Assembly: GCA_022606425.2 (NCBI GenBank) | Contig: JAHDVF020000524.1 | Location: 806,001 to 870,000 of the forward strand | Reading direction: 5' to 3' | DNA length: 64,000 nt | From: Lepidostoma basale | Taxonomy: Eukaryota; Arthropoda; Insecta; Trichoptera; Lepidostomatidae | In this document: one piece after another, positions 30,106 to 40,799 of the stretch | Numbering within the stretch: position 1 is the first letter of the stretch | How the letters are laid out: each line of letters starts with the position of its first letter | Made by a program: the position numbers and the translations under genes | Notes under the pieces: model-generated | Seen by the model: the letters and a program-made list of their open reading frames with translations, nothing else | What the model was told of the DNA's origin: nothing | Database searches by the model: none

Positions 30106-30450
30106 ATTTGTTTTTAGGACCAAACAGGTTTGAGAAATTCCGAGATGAAGACACTGAGGTCGAAAGCAGGCAAGACACCGAAAGATCGCGCGAAGAACAC
30201 CAATATAAGAGAGATATGTGAGGTTAAGTATATTATAAGATGGAGCAGACAGCAAAAAAGGGACTGATACGGTCATGTTCAAATAATGGACATCACCAGA
30301 CTCCCCTGTATTGCATTGCATAAACACCCTCATGGGACTCGTTCTCGTGGAAGACCTTCTGAAAGATGGAAGGATAGCTGAGAGTCTACCTCACAGGAGG
30401 AGCAACACTCTAGAAAACAGACTACATAGGTCTACAACAAGAATATGAAG
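30106..30450 (+). mobile_element. LINE B 3' fragment
   Basis: Starts at the word GGACCAAACAGGTTTGAGAA. The RT C-terminal region (IRE.CEV, IRWSRQ-like) is present with shifts, then the trailer with ACAGGAGGAGCAACACTC. The AAG tail is worn (CAACAAGAATATGAAGAAT). Confidence 0.7.
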
Positions 30451-30465
30451 AATAATTTGTTTTTA

Positions 30466-30560
30466 GCTAGCTATTATATTGATTCCCTTGACATGTGATA
30501 GGTTGTTAATCTATCGCTATTTTATTGTCATGTGAATTCTTCACCGGACGAAAAACTTGC
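30466..30560 (-). mobile_element. SINE-A fragment
   Basis: Middle of SINE-A on the minus strand (mirrored CATGTGATAGG, TATCGC, GTCATGTGAATTC). No head or tail. Confidence 0.6.
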
Positions 30561-30579
30561 CACTCTGCCACGAAAGTCG

Positions 30580-30745
30580 TCATATCTTCAAACCATCTTA
30601 TTGACCCTTTCATTATTTTCATCACATCTTTATACGCATTTGACACCCTGTTAGATGCAGATTTATCACACGTTCATCTGAAAGATCTCATTTCTAATGC
30701 ATTTATTCTACTTCCATCCTTTTTTTTCCCAGTTCCATGCTTCAA
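30580..30745 (-). mobile_element. LINE A internal fragment
   Basis: Mirrored MYGSEAWNW to FGH region with several substitutions; lies between SINE-A and HH-6 remnants. Confidence 0.65.
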
Positions 30746-30895
30746 TTGACATGTTTCGTCTTGTGATGCCCATATTTGATAATACCTTAGTAAGGCAAAA
30801 TGACATTCTCATAAAATATAATAAAACTCTTCGAAACAATATTTTCCATTCGTATTAATTATTTAATTTGGAGGTTTACATAAATAATCAAGAAT
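30746..30895 (+). repeat. HH-6 remnant
   Basis: TTTGATAATACC and TAAGGCAAAATGACATTC keep the order, but GAAA is lost; trailer with ATTTGGAGGTTTACAT. Confidence 0.5.
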
Positions 30896-31520
30896 GAAAT
30901 ACAATAATAATGTTCTTAGCGAAAAAAGTATATTGTACACCCATCTAAAATTTAATTCAATTTGATATCTGACAAAATAGCTACATATTTTTACAAAATT
31001 TTAAATACCGGGTCATATCTTCATATGATGCCAGACTCCGATAATCTCTTGACATCAAATGGCTTTTATCTCGTAATTTTTGAAATTCCTACTGGTGGTA
31101 GAACCACTCACCTTAGTTTATTACATTTTTCTTAGAATTAAAACGTTAGCATGAAAATTATCATAACACGTTTAGCAACCATAATCTTAAAACAATGGAT
31201 GCTTTTCATGAGATAATAAAGAAGATATAAATGTATCTTTTCGTCTTCCGAGATCTTATGTCAGTTGTTGCATAACCTTTTTTTTCGTAGACCTTTATAT
31301 GTTAGTGTAATATCTCATTAACATATATGTTAAAGGAATTATTAAAAACCTGTTGATTTCTCCACAGGCGAAATATTCACACAATTTAATGATTAGTGTA
31401 ACTGACCTCTATAAGCATAATTATTGCTGATTATTTTCAAATTAAAAGCAGGATATATTTATTTCAGTTTATGCCAAAAGTATCAAAGTATGTACGAGTA
31501 TTTTGGTTATTATCCTTTTC
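30896..31520. other. no recognisable feature
   Basis: AT-rich sequence upstream of the LINE RT frame. No 5' part of that element is recognisable here. Confidence 0.4.
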
Positions 31521-31523
31521 TAA

Positions 31524-32510
31524 TTGTATGTTTGTAGAGTCAAGATAGGAGGAGAGCTCACAGATGAATTCATGGTATCACAGGGCCTCAAACAAGGTGA
31601 TAGTTTAGCCCCAACACTTTTTAACCTGAGTTTGGAATATGCCATAAGGAAAACTTACCACCTTAACACGAATCCCAACACATACTTTCATAGCAGCCAG
31701 ATCATAGGATATGCAGACGACCTTAACATTGTAGGAAGATCCCTAGCAGCCATACACGAAGTATTTGAGCCTTTAGAGACAGCAGCCAAGGAGGTGGGTT
31801 TAGAGATAAACGAAGAAAAGACACAAATAATGAAACAAACCAGGAATGCAACCCATAACTCAAGGCGAACCATCAGATTCAAGGACAGATACAACTTTAA
31901 GATGGTAGAGGACTTCACTTACCTGGGTTCGTCTATAACAAAAGAAAACGAAGATCACAAGGAAATCGAAAGAAGAATCACGATTGGTAACAAAACATTC
32001 TTCTCTCTACTACCAGCGCTCAAATCAAGAAACGTACACTGGAAAACCAAAATCACCCTGTATAAAACAATCATCCGAACAGTAGTGACCTATGGGTGTG
32101 AGGCGTGGACAATGACAGCGAAATCTGCAGAGCGACTGGATACTTTTGAGAGAAGGGTGCTGCGCAGAATTCTGGGGCCTGTGAATGACGGTGAAGGCTG
32201 GAGAGTGCGGCATAATGACGAGCTGTACAATATTTACAAAGCTCCCAGTCTCTCCACACAGGTCAGACTGAATAGACTGAGATGGGCCGGTCACGTGCAG
32301 AGGATGCCGTCATCGCGAACCCCAAAAAGATTGCTGGAGTGGCACCCAGGTGGTAGAAGACCAATTGGACGACCAAGGCTGCGATGGGAGGATGAAGTTG
32401 GGAGAGATGGAACAAGATTGTTAAGAGTGTCAGATTGGAGGGTCGAAGCGGAGGACAGGAGGAGTTGGAGGCGAAGAATACTGGAGGCTAAGGCTCGAAA
32501 TGGGCTGTAG
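31524..32510 (+). mobile_element. non-LTR retrotransposon RT, C-terminal half (328-codon open frame)
   Basis: Longest open frame in the window. The first codon is TTG directly after a stop, so this is a 5'-truncated frame and not a true start. Order: GLKQGDSLAPTLFNL (RT motif B region, residues about 22-36), IGYADDLNIVGRS (catalytic YADD, about 65-77), VEDFTYLGSSIT (thumb region), VTYGCEAWTMT, a FERRVLRRILGP stretch, LRWAGHVQRM and GRRPIGRPRLRWEDEV near the end; stop at 32508-32510. The endonuclease and fingers domains are missing. The intact frame over 980 bp argues for a recent insertion. Clade is RTE/CR1-like by motif style but not fixed. No poly-A or simple-repeat tail is obvious after the stop. 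Confidence 0.85.
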
Positions 32511-32970
32511 GGCCATCGTAGAAAAGAATTGTATGTTATGTATCTACTAGAATGCAGCAAAAAAATTGTAATCAAGCATATCTTTATCTTGTGTGGACTT
32601 CCTGTCTCCTCTAATCTCTCGAAAAAGAATATTATCTAAACATGCTGTGAATATGGACTTTGAAAGCTCAACGGAACTTATGCACTTTGAATGCAGCAAA
32701 ATCCAGGATATTGTCTTAATGTTCCTTGATAACTCCTGCTTATAAATAGGGCATTGGCTGTATTTGACATACACATTAATTTTGGAAACGAAGCTTGTAA
32801 CACACATATTGTATATTTATATAATAAATCATCAAGATCCAGTCGATCGCGCATTTTCATTTTGGAAGACCGTAACATGTACCCTGTTAGGTATCCCCGA
32901 TGTTGTCAATCACAGTGGTAAATGGTTTCGCGGGAAGTTTCATTTTTTAAGAATAAAATTCCCCAGAAAG
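32511..32970. other. no recognisable feature
   Basis: Possible 3' UTR of the preceding LINE; short overlapping frames only. Confidence 0.35.
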
Positions 32971-32972
32971 TG

Positions 32973-33080
32973 TTAGGGTACGGCCACACGGAAGTGTGGC
33001 CGTACCCCTAACAGCACCCGGCGAGCACCCGGCGAACCAACGTATGGCGCACTATGGGACCGGCCACACTATACGCTCCT
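32973..33080. repeat. hairpin with GGTACGGCCACAC arms
   Basis: Inverted repeat TGTTAGGGTACGGCCACAC at 32973-32991 with its mirror ending at 33016, loop of about 4 bases (GGAA). To the right, CCGGCCACACTATACGC at 33060 repeats the inner word. The arms look like two terminal repeats of a small DNA transposon joined end to end. Confidence 0.55.
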
Positions 33081-33099
33081 TGACACAAGCGTGATCACA

Positions 33100-33310
33100 A
33101 GCGAACTGGGTCTTTAATAACTATGATGCTTTAAAATTATAAACTGTTAAATAAAAAAAAATGTTTTATGTATCACAATTGAATTTTTATTTTTCTCGAC
33201 ATATTTCGAAGGGTTATCATCGGGAGAACGATAAAAACTAAAGTATAGGCCTTCGAAACATGTCGAGAAAAATAAACTCAAAAGTGGAAAAACAGTGTTT
33301 TGATTCATAA
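33100..33310. repeat. HH-7 inverted pair
   Basis: Left unit (minus, core 33193-33228) and a right half unit (plus, 33250-33275: CCTTCGAAACATGTCGAGAA) face each other. The outer flanks carry HH-1-like words (GTATCACAATTGAATTTTTA) and AAAAGTGGAAAAACAGTG. Confidence 0.65.
33193..33228 (-). ncRNA. hammerhead-like motif HH-7
   Basis: Minus strand: CCGATGA (33223-33217) as core, one extra T, a very short stem II region AACCCTT, GAAA (33207-33204), TATG (33203-33200), TC (33199-33198). Stem I is perfect over five pairs: TTCTC (33228-33224) with GAGAA (33197-33193). U4 is C here and stem II is minimal, so activity is doubtful, but the arrangement is right. Confidence 0.5.
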
Positions 33311-33595
33311 AAAAATCGTTTTTAAATGTTATTAATTTTTATTAATGAACTTGTGGACTTAATTCAATGGAATTCCATATTGACTTTTTTTTTTTAAAAA
33401 TTGGTATTTGGTAGTAATAATCTATGTTTTAAATAGATTATCAAAAACCCCTTATCAATTCGCATTTTAAGTACTGTTTCTGCAATTTTTTTATATAACA
33501 AAACTACTAATGTTTGTGCCTTTTATTATGTATTTAATTTGAATTCATAAATATTGGTACATATCTTTTGCTAATTGTTACTTAACATCTTCCAT
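33311..33595. other. no recognisable feature
   Basis: AT-rich spacer. Confidence 0.4.
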
Positions 33596-33597
33596 CA

Positions 33598-33856
33598 TTA
33601 TTATTATTAATATTATTATTTTGTTGAATCGCTATTTACATCATTACAGCGCGAGCCAAATCCATGTAAATGGTATAGCTATCTTATCGATTTTCGTGAC
33701 ATGCAATAGGTTGCTCATCTATTGCGATTTTACTGTCACTTGAATTATTCACTAGACCAAAGACAGTGTGACGATTGCACTACCATCTCCGGGAATCGAA
33801 TCCGAGACGTTCGGTGTGGCAGTCAAAGCTCTTTCCGCTCGGCTCCAAGGTTGTCA
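33598..33856 (-). mobile_element. SINE-A, near full length
   Basis: Minus strand: worn box A (GAGCGGAAAGAGC), box B GGATTCGATTCCC, body words and an AAT/ATT tail at 33598-33625. Copy-specific substitutions make it older than the 27711 copy. Confidence 0.8.
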
Positions 33857-33858
33857 TT

Positions 33859-34390
33859 ATATGTGAAACACGGAAGGCAAATTTGTATAGCGTATTTGTT
33901 CTTTATATTACGTACCTCCAAATCAAAAAAATTCGTTAAATTATACGCACAATAAAATGGTCATCAGTTCTTTATTAAATCAATACGTATAAATGCTTCC
34001 CACGTGAAGAGTACTGATTTATACTGTGTGTTTTTTATCTGTATACGAGTATGTGTGTGTGTTTTATATATTGTATTCTGTGTAGTTCCATAGAAGCTGT
34101 ATTTTATATCGGGTCCATTGTGCATTCATCTGTTTGTAATTGGATTAGTTCAGATATAAAAGCGATTCGCCTACACGTTGAGGCGCATTTAAAAAAAATC
34201 TTTAATTATATTTATAAAACGTTTATCTTGTTTTAATCAAGGAATAGAATGTTATTATAATATTTAAAAAAGTATATGAACAGATTTATAACCATCAAGC
34301 CGATTCCGGGATGAAGTAGTTAAAGAGGATTGATGGTAACATTTATTCTAGTATGGCATTAGCAGGCTCTCCAACATTTATATAGAATGT
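33859..34390. other. no recognisable feature
   Basis: AT-rich; GT-rich run near 34045-34065. Confidence 0.4.
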
Positions 34391-34410
34391 AATTTTTTTG
34401 ATCTAGTTGC

Positions 34411-34520
34411 TTTACATTGATGAAGGATGACAACCATCCGTAAAAATGTCTCTTCTAAGAAGTGATAAGTGTTGAAGTGTAAATAAAAAAAATACGCTTC
34501 AACACTTTTCCAAGGCCAAG
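34411..34520 (+). ncRNA. hammerhead-like motif HH-12
   Basis: TTGATGA (34417-34423), one extra A, perfect stem II GGATG/CATCC (34425-34429 with 34435-34439), GTAAA where GAAA is expected, AATG, TC at 34449-34450. The right side continues with a mirrored TGTTGAAGTG / CTTCAACACTT pair. Only one copy is seen. Confidence 0.45.
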
Positions 34521-34545
34521 TTCGCTAGTAAATAAATTCATAAAA

Positions 34546-34612
34546 AGCATTGGTCGGCAACAAGCGGCCCGCGAAGCGTCTTGGTGCGACCCGCAAGATT
34601 CTCGCCGCACGT
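34546..34612. mobile_element. hAT-like terminal fragment
   Basis: GGTCGGCAACAAGCGGCCCGC resembles the conserved ends of non-autonomous hAT elements. Only one end is present. Confidence 0.35.
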
Positions 34613-34861
34613 GATCAATCAAATCAAATCAAATAAAAAAAGATAAATTTTTCAATTCTGAATTATCGAAAAACCAAACACTGTTCTTGGTTTCCGGGTT
34701 CACATAAAGACACAATACTACTAAAAAATTTAAGGTAATATAAGAAAACTTGCAAGTCAAATGCAGCCACAAAAATCTCATTGATTTTTAATCAATGTCG
34801 TAAAAATATATAATAAGCATTTTATTTTTAAAACCAAACTATTGATAATATAATATTGACC

Positions 34862-34990
34862 GAGTGGGATATGCCTATTGGTGGCGATGAGGTTCGCAAC
34901 CCATCACACCGCGTCTCCCGCGGGGGCGAAAAGAGAAGGATGGAGTGCCGCAATACTGGATTTTACCCATTGCGGATAAATTATTATTAT
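34862..34990 (+). mobile_element. SINE-B head
   Basis: Contains a box-A-like CCGAGTGGG at about 34860 and box-B-like GAGGTTCGCAACCC, then GTCTCCCGCGGGGGCG and AAAAGAGAAGGATGGAGTG. It diverges from other SINE-B copies before the LINE A tail; the end reads TTTTACCCATTGCGG. Confidence 0.5.
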
Positions 34991-35415
34991 TAATTTTTTT
35001 TCCATATTTTTTACATATCTAAAGAAGGAACATTTCAAAATCACTTGCAGTATTTAGAAACAATTCATTTTCTTAGGCGTGTATGCACAAACTAATGGAG
35101 TATCATTAAAGTCTAGAATTATTGGATGTAAAATTAGTTGCTAAACCTCAGAGTTAAAGGCTGTGGGTGTGTCCGTCGGACGTGAAAGGAAGCACGATTT
35201 ATAGAAAATGGAAACTGAAATGCATTAAAACAAGTCAGTGTATCGTGCTGGACTAAGTGGGGCCTTAGCATACAGCGATCTCTGCCTTGGACTGAACGAT
35301 CGCTTCGTAGGCATATTCCTAATGTATAGATGCAGATTTACATGGTTCCTAATGAGATAAAACTAGTTTCAAAGTGAAAAATCATTATTCATACGAGATA
35401 AACATATACAAAACA
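34991..35415. other. no recognisable feature
   Basis: A GC-richer patch at 35155-35330 has no readable family. Confidence 0.35.
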
Positions 35416-35419
35416 CTTT

Positions 35420-35615
35420 GTAGTCCATTGTTTTGGCCGAAACACTATGATACTTTAACATTTTATAACTGTTAATGCAAAAACGTTGTTTTACATCACA
35501 ATTGTATTTATTTAATGACAGTTCTTTCATCAACCAATGTTGACATCATCAAAAAATAAATACAATTGTGATATAAAACAAAGTTTTTGCATTAATAGTT
35601 ATAAAACACTTTGTA
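35420..35615. repeat. HH-1 inverted element
   Basis: Leader with GTTTTGGCCGAAACACTATG, then a minus-strand worn core at 35518-35553 (TTGATGA, GTCAAC/GTTGAT hairpin, GAAA, AACTGTC), then a mirrored leader. The arms ACAATTGTATTTATT and AATAAATACAATTGTGATAT face each other. Confidence 0.6.
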
Positions 35616-35619
35616 TTTA

Positions 35620-35830
35620 TTGTGTCTTGAACAATGAGTAAAACTCTATATTAATTAATTAATACTAATGAAAACGTTTGTTTTCTTGAAATCTTATTAT
35701 ATTTTATGTGAATAACGTGTCTCGCCTGTCTAAGATATTAACATTTGATAATGCCTTAGACAGGCGAAATATGCCATTCACATAAAATATAATAAAATTC
35801 TAGAAAACAGACGTTTTATTCGTATTCAAT
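35620..35830. repeat. HH-6 inverted pair, well preserved
   Basis: Arms 35661-35737 and about 35750-35827. The plus unit core at 35745-35775: TTGATAA, T, GCCT/AGGC hairpin with loop TAGAC, GAAA, TATG, CC. The minus unit mirrors it with GAGACACGTTATTC. The element ends in CGTTTTATTCGTATT on the right and its mirror on the left. Confidence 0.7.
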
Positions 35831-35872
35831 ACTTTGTATTTGAACAACATTATGATAATTATAAATAGGTGC

Positions 35873-36155
35873 ATTCGCTCAATATTCAAGATCAATTGGC
35901 CCCAAACAGTGTCAAATGGCGTTCTCTGGACCATGGCAGGCGAAAAGCCAATTAGAGACGTTAGACGCAAATGGCAGTGTATTGGTCAAACTCTGAGACG
36001 GAACCCAACCTGCATCACTCAGAACGCACTAGACTGGTCCCCAATTAGGGGAAAGAGGAAGCAAGGGAGACCTAGAGTAACATGGAGAAGAGCCCTGCAG
36101 GAAGAGGTTAAAGCAGCAGGCCTCACTTGGGATGATGTTAGGCATCAGGCATGAG
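35873..36155 (+). mobile_element. LINE E 3' part
   Basis: A 106-codon frame (35834-36154) encodes the RT C-terminal end of a third non-LTR family: WQCIGQTLRRNPTCITQNA, LDWSPIRGKRKQGRPRVTW, EEVKAAGLTWDDVRHQA. It lacks the final W-R-R-F region present in the copy at 39977. Confidence 0.75.
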
Positions 36156-36219
36156 ATATAATTAAATTTAAAATGTGAGAGGTTCATATGTAAACCTGTA
36201 TATTATAGATTGTTTAAAT

Positions 36220-36455
36220 TACCAGAACCAACCCTCTTCTAGTTATGCCGATGGGAAAAGCAATCAAACTGCTGAACATGAACATGATCTCCTCGGAAAT
36301 CGACGGCTTTTATATAGTTAACGTACGTTCAGAAGACAAATACTTTTGATTTTCGAGAGTATCTTGTCTTATGAAAGTCGAACCATCTCTCATCTTTTCT
36401 CAAATAAATGACTGAAACTGTAAAAAATGAACTAATTTGATTTGATTTGATAACT
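36220..36455 (+). mobile_element. LINE D 3' end (TTTGA tail)
   Basis: Shares with 41990-42262 the words AGCAATCAAACTGCTGAACA, TTCAGAAGACAAATACT and CGAACCATCTCTCAT, and ends in TTTGATTTGATTTGAT. Confidence 0.6.
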
Positions 36456-36785
36456 TCCACCAGGGTATGTTTCACCATGGCACTTCAAGTAGACTCATGC
36501 ATCATTAAAATCATTGTGTTAGAATATAAATTTATTAAAACATGTTTAGACTTACGTCACATTGTGTTTTCAATATTGGAACAGAAAGAAACCAATCGGA
36601 TACATTGGGAGAGTGGACGCTTTCGGGTTATCACAGTTTTTGCTTGTTACGTAAGAAGGATTTAGCCGAGTCATGGCCGTATGTCCGCGTTGAGGACCCG
36701 GACTAGAGATGGGAGGATTAATCCGCATCCGCGCATTCGAAAACTGCGGATTATAATATTCGTACGCTCAGTTTCATATTTTCAT
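36456..36785. other. no recognisable feature
   Basis: Low-complexity frames only; a LINE A word (TTCATATTTTCATTCGACAC) sits at 36770-36798. Confidence 0.35.
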
Positions 36786-36798
36786 TCGACACTCTATC

Positions 36799-37135
36799 TA
36801 ACTTACTTACTTAGACAGCCGTTGTCGTCCACTGCTGGACATAGGCCTCCCCCATACTTCTCCACGTATCCCTATCTTGTGCCTTTTGCATCCAATCGCC
36901 AGCAATTCTTGTAATGTCATCGGACCATCGAATCGTGTGGGGGGTCTCCTTCTGTTTCGTTTGTCTTCGCGGGGTCTCCACTCTACCACCCTTCTGGTCC
37001 ATCTATCGTCTACCAATCTGGCAACATGTCCCGCAAATGACCATTTAAGCTTCGCTACCCTTACTCTATCACAGAGTATTCGTTTGGATATCGTTTTAGT
37101 CTCCATATTCAGGGTGGTTATCATCTTAGATGGGG
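36799..37135 (-). mobile_element. RTE-type LINE 3' end
   Basis: Minus strand: RVAKLKWSFAGHVARLVDDRW, RRVVEWRPRE, then the Gly/Arg/Pro region, LAIGCKRHKI-like with a shift, and the typical RTE 3' trailer (mirrored CCACTGCTGGACATAGGCC at 36830). The tail is a TAAG/CTTA repeat at 36800-36813. 5'-truncated. Confidence 0.8.
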
Positions 37136-37309
37136 ACTGCAGCGATCTCCGGGCCAGAAAGAGGGGTTACACGGATTTTCCCGAAATCCCAAAAACATAC
37201 TGCTGTACCGTGTAAATCTACGCAATTATTAATATATTAATAATATTTGGTTAAAATAATTTTGGTAACCTCGCATCTTGTATTTTGGTTAACTTACGTA
37301 TTATATATT

Positions 37310-37400
37310 TTTTTCCAATGATAACCTTCGAAATACGCCGAGAAAAATAAACTCGAAACAGACAAATTCATAAAAAAATATTATTATGTAATTCCACAGC
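37310..37400 (+). repeat. HH-7 half element
   Basis: AATGATAACCTTC, GAAA, TACG, CC, GAGAAAAATAAACTC: the right half of HH-7 without stem I partner. Confidence 0.45.
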
Positions 37401-37444
37401 ATTAAAACCTAAAGATTATCATTTGCAGCCAATCATTTGCATCA

Positions 37445-37650
37445 ATGCCAGATGGTCTACATTGCGATCAGCTTAGACTTCTGCGATCGGTAGATTGACT
37501 GTGCCTTCAGCCTGGAACAATCTTCCAGCAGAAAGTGCATTGAGAATCAGTCAGAGTTTAGATTGAGACTCAAAACGCACCTTTTCAAATTATCATTTCC
37601 TGATAAAGATAGTTGATCGACAGCGTTGGGTGCAGCCATCATACTAAATA
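37445..37650 (+). mobile_element. CR1-type LINE C-terminal scrap
   Basis: PSAWNNLPAES-like word, then DSKRTF and TTTCCTGATAAAGATAG, homologous to 22105-22245. Confidence 0.5.
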
Positions 37651-37945
37651 TGTTTATTTTTTAACTAGTTCATAAAACGGAACATTTTATACAGCGCCCT
37701 TGAGATTAATAATACATTAAAATGGCACTCTATAAATTATCGAATTCATTATTATTATTATTAGCATTTATTTTTATGTTCATACCATCCCTAATCTATT
37801 TATGAATACAGACACAACCAGTAATATTGAATACGTAGTATTAAAACATAAAGGCATAGTACGAACCTTATTAAAACTTCTTTGAATTAAAAACTTATTC
37901 TTGCGTTATTGTATGTGATTATTCGTTTCTTTGCTTTTTTCTTGT
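37651..37945. other. no recognisable feature
   Basis: AT-rich spacer. Confidence 0.4.
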
Positions 37946-37949
37946 TCGG

Positions 37950-38060
37950 GTGTTAACCTTTCGAGGGCGTCTACGGACCTGCGGTACGTGGGTTCGATCC
38001 CATCGGAGATAAAACTAGTTCCCCACTTCGAGAGCCGCTCATACCACTTATTAAGGTGGT
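37950..38060 (+). repeat. tRNA-like SINE head
   Basis: Box B GGGTTCGATCCC at 37990-38001 sits in a pairing arm (GTGGGTTCGATCCCAT). An upstream box-A-like stretch (TTCGAGGGCG) is poor. A tRNA-derived SINE different from SINE-A. Confidence 0.4.
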
Positions 38061-38229
38061 AAAAAAACACAATAATTTGTGAAATTAATTAATATTAATC
38101 TGTGTGTCGTGTTTGCTGTAAATTAGGAGATTGGGCTTTGAGATGAATTGAATGGTTTTACGTTAAAATTCTTTGACATTTAAATAAGTTTAATTGTAGT
38201 TTCATTTTTTATGATCATAATGTGTTAAT

Positions 38230-38465
38230 TTATTACTTTCGTATAAAGCACTTAATTTTTGGTGTGATATTATTAAATATAATAATAATTCACTTGTAAA
38301 ACTTGTTATATAAACCACATTATTATTTATAAACACCAACCGGTAGCTTCGTAGGGGTAACAGAATATACCATAATATTCTGTTACCCTGACGGCGGGAG
38401 CGAAACTGGTTGGTGTTTATAAATAATTAAGTGGTTTATATACAAATTTTACAAGTGTATGATTA
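38230..38465. repeat. HH-4 inverted pair
   Basis: Left: mirrored AAGTGCTT trailer and a worn minus unit (38331-38364). Right: plus unit 38383-38420 with CTGACGG, a CGGGAGC remnant of stem II, GAAA, CTGG, TT, GGTG. Stem I pairs TACC (38384-38387) with GGTG (38411-38414). Arms: TTATTTATAAACACCAAC and its mirror. Confidence 0.65.
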
Positions 38466-38603
38466 TGATGTTTATTTATTGTTTCTTCAACTACGGTGTG
38501 AAACTCGATATAAAATTATGAAGAATATTTCGGCATGTAAATATTTCACTGCCGAATTCCGGTGAATTATGATTAGCCAGGGAATTATTATTCTTAATTT
38601 TTT

Positions 38604-38765
38604 AATAGATCTGACGATCTGTTGCATAGAGATCTGCCTCACCGAAGGTCCCGGGTCTGATTCCCAGCGAAGACAGTGTGAAAAAAACAAAATTCTCACG
38701 CTATCTTTGGTTTGGTAAAAATTACTTGATAATAAAAACGGCGATAGCTACCTATCACATATCAT
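38604..38765 (+). mobile_element. SINE-A fragment after LINE B scrap
   Basis: AATAGATCTGACGATCTG (LINE B trailer word) runs into GGTCCCGGGTCTGATTCCC (box B) and a decayed SINE-A body ending TACCTATCACATATC. Confidence 0.55.
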
Positions 38766-38769
38766 AAAC

Positions 38770-39160
38770 TACTGTCATATCACGCCGCTCCTGAAGGACC
38801 TTCACTGGCTTAAAATCCGAGAGCGAGTAAAATATAAATTGTGTTTGACAGTGTTTAAGGCTCGACACCAGAGAGCGCCAGCGTATATTGGACCTCTGCA
38901 TGACACCCATGCCAACGGAAAGGCAACGTTCACTCCGATCAGTAGAAACAAGTGCAAACAACATAATAATTCCAGTCAGAGCCAATGAAGCAATTTTCTA
39001 TGATCGTGCTCTCAGCATTGCTGGTCCGTTGGCGTGGAATAGCCTCCATGTTAGTATTAAGTATGAGGATAGTGACGTTAAATTTAAGAAACTTCTAAAG
39101 ACTGCACTGTTCGGTCAGTCATTTCCTAGTGCGCCCTTGGAGTAATTGATTTTACAAAAC
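38770..39160 (+). mobile_element. CR1-type LINE RT C-terminus
   Basis: First frame: HITPLLKDLHWLKIRERVKY, a typical CR1/Rex C-terminal start. After a shift near 38890 the second frame reads LRSVETSANNIIIPV, RALSIAGPLAWNSLH and FKKLLKTALF, stopping at 39145. One frameshift makes it a pseudogene. An AAT-repeat follows at 39188-39206. Confidence 0.75.
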
Positions 39161-39970
39161 GGCGCACTTAAAATACAAGTCATCAGAATAATAATAATAA
39201 TAATAATCATGAAAATTAATCGCTTAAAAAAATTATATTGTAATTGGGTTCAAATAACGTGTTTTATAGAAAAAAAATTATTTTGTCAAAATTCTGTTTG
39301 CATTGGAGACATTTAAATTGCACATACACACAATTCAAACAAATATTCATTTTTCTTTTGTTTTGCTTCCAACCTTGTAGTCTAACAGATTCTATTAATA
39401 ACATAAACGTCCAAATAATATATGTCGAATCAGTGCGCAGACACGTGATTTAATGTTCTTATTTAAAAATAGATTAAAGAGTCAAAAAAGGCATGCAGTT
39501 GGGGATACCACGCAAAACGGACCGACCTAGTTATGAAAAAGGCAAAGATTAATTATTTTCTAAATGTCGTAGGTTTACGAAAGAATTATTTCATTTTGGC
39601 ACTTAAAAAAAAGCAGAATTTGAATATACTGAACATTGGAGGTGTTAGAACTGTATTAATGTGAAATTCTGTAAAGCTTTGCTAATTTCTTCATATATAA
39701 TATATGGTTTTAAATGTATTTTTATGACTATATTTATTTCAAAAATTAACATATGAAATTATGTGATTAGAGGTAATTAAATATTTGTGACGCATGTCAT
39801 GAATAGAATATTATAAATATTTAGCAGGAATATTATATATTAAATCGCTTTTTAAAATTATATAATATTAATTATTAATCGCTTTTGAAAGTTAGTTAGT
39901 TAATTAAAAACATTCCTCTTTCATTAAAATGTCATTAACGTGAAAAATTAAATCAACATCATTAGTTAAA
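39161..39970. other. AT-rich, nothing recognised
   Basis: Only the ATA-repeat at 39188-39208 stands out. Confidence 0.4.
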
Positions 39971-39976
39971 TCAAAT

Positions 39977-40345
39977 AGGTGCCTTCGTTCAATATTCAAA
40001 ATCTATTGGCCCCAAACAGTGTCAAATGCCGTTCTCTGGACCATGGCAGGCAAAAAGCCAATTAGAGAACAAGTCGTTGGCGCAAACGGCAGTGGATCGG
40101 TCACACTCTGAGACGGAACCCAGCCTGCATCGCTCAGGGCGCACTAGACTGGTCCCCTATGGGGGGAAAGAGAAAGCGAGGCAGACCTAGAGCCACCTGG
40201 AGAAGAACCCTGCAGGACGAGGTTAAGGCAGCAGGCCTCACTTGGGATGATGTTAAGCATCAGGCATGCGATAGAGTCGGGTGGAGAAGATTCCTTGAGG
40301 CCCTATGCACCACGGAGGTGTGACAAGACAAAAAGAAGAGGAAGT
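39977..40345 (+). mobile_element. LINE E 3' end
   Basis: Same region as 35873-36155 but extends to the protein end (RVGWRRFLEALCTTEV) and a short A/G-rich tail (AAAAAGAAGAGGAAG). A small duplication/shift near 40070 breaks the frame. Confidence 0.75.
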
Positions 40346-40519
40346 TAAATCAAATATTTCGCAACTCTAGATACTTAGATACTCTCATATACACTTAGAT
40401 TTAATATAATCTCAAAAGTGACATATTGATTCATTGTGTTATATCGTGGTATTCTATTGCATAAATGATTTTTTTATATTATTTTCATTATTTACAATTT
40501 TGACCAAGAAATTTCAATT

Positions 40520-40745
40520 AACAATTAATATTAATGAAAACGTCTGTCTTTTAGGAGTTTTAATATATTTTAGATGGAATGTCATGTTTCCCTCTTCTAA
40601 GGCATTTAATAATGCCTTAGAAGGGTGAAATATGTCATACCATTCAAAATATAATTAAACTCGTAGATGACAGACGTTTTTATTTATATAAATTATTTAC
40701 TATGGAACTTTACACCATTGTTCAAGAAATAATAAATTCAAAGAA
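40520..40745. repeat. HH-6 inverted pair, well preserved
   Basis: Arms 40528-40600 and 40612-40684. Plus core: TTAATAA, T, GCCTT/AGGGT hairpin with AGA loop, GAAA, TATG, TC. The minus arm has CATG and GAAA-type words. The trailer ATGGAACTTTACACCATTGT follows. Confidence 0.7.
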
Positions 40746-40799
40746 CTACATTAATATTTTGAAAATATAAAAAATCTTATTTTTAAAAAATAATAAAAA

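Noticed and set aside
31361..31395. Extra hammerhead-like motif (CTGTTGA, ACAGGC, GAAA)
   Set aside because: The self-complementary word and TC/TT step after GAAA are missing and no flank matches a family; likely chance.
31524..31526. TTG as a start codon of the 328-codon frame
   Set aside because: It directly follows a stop and the protein begins in the middle of the RT domain, so it is a truncation point.
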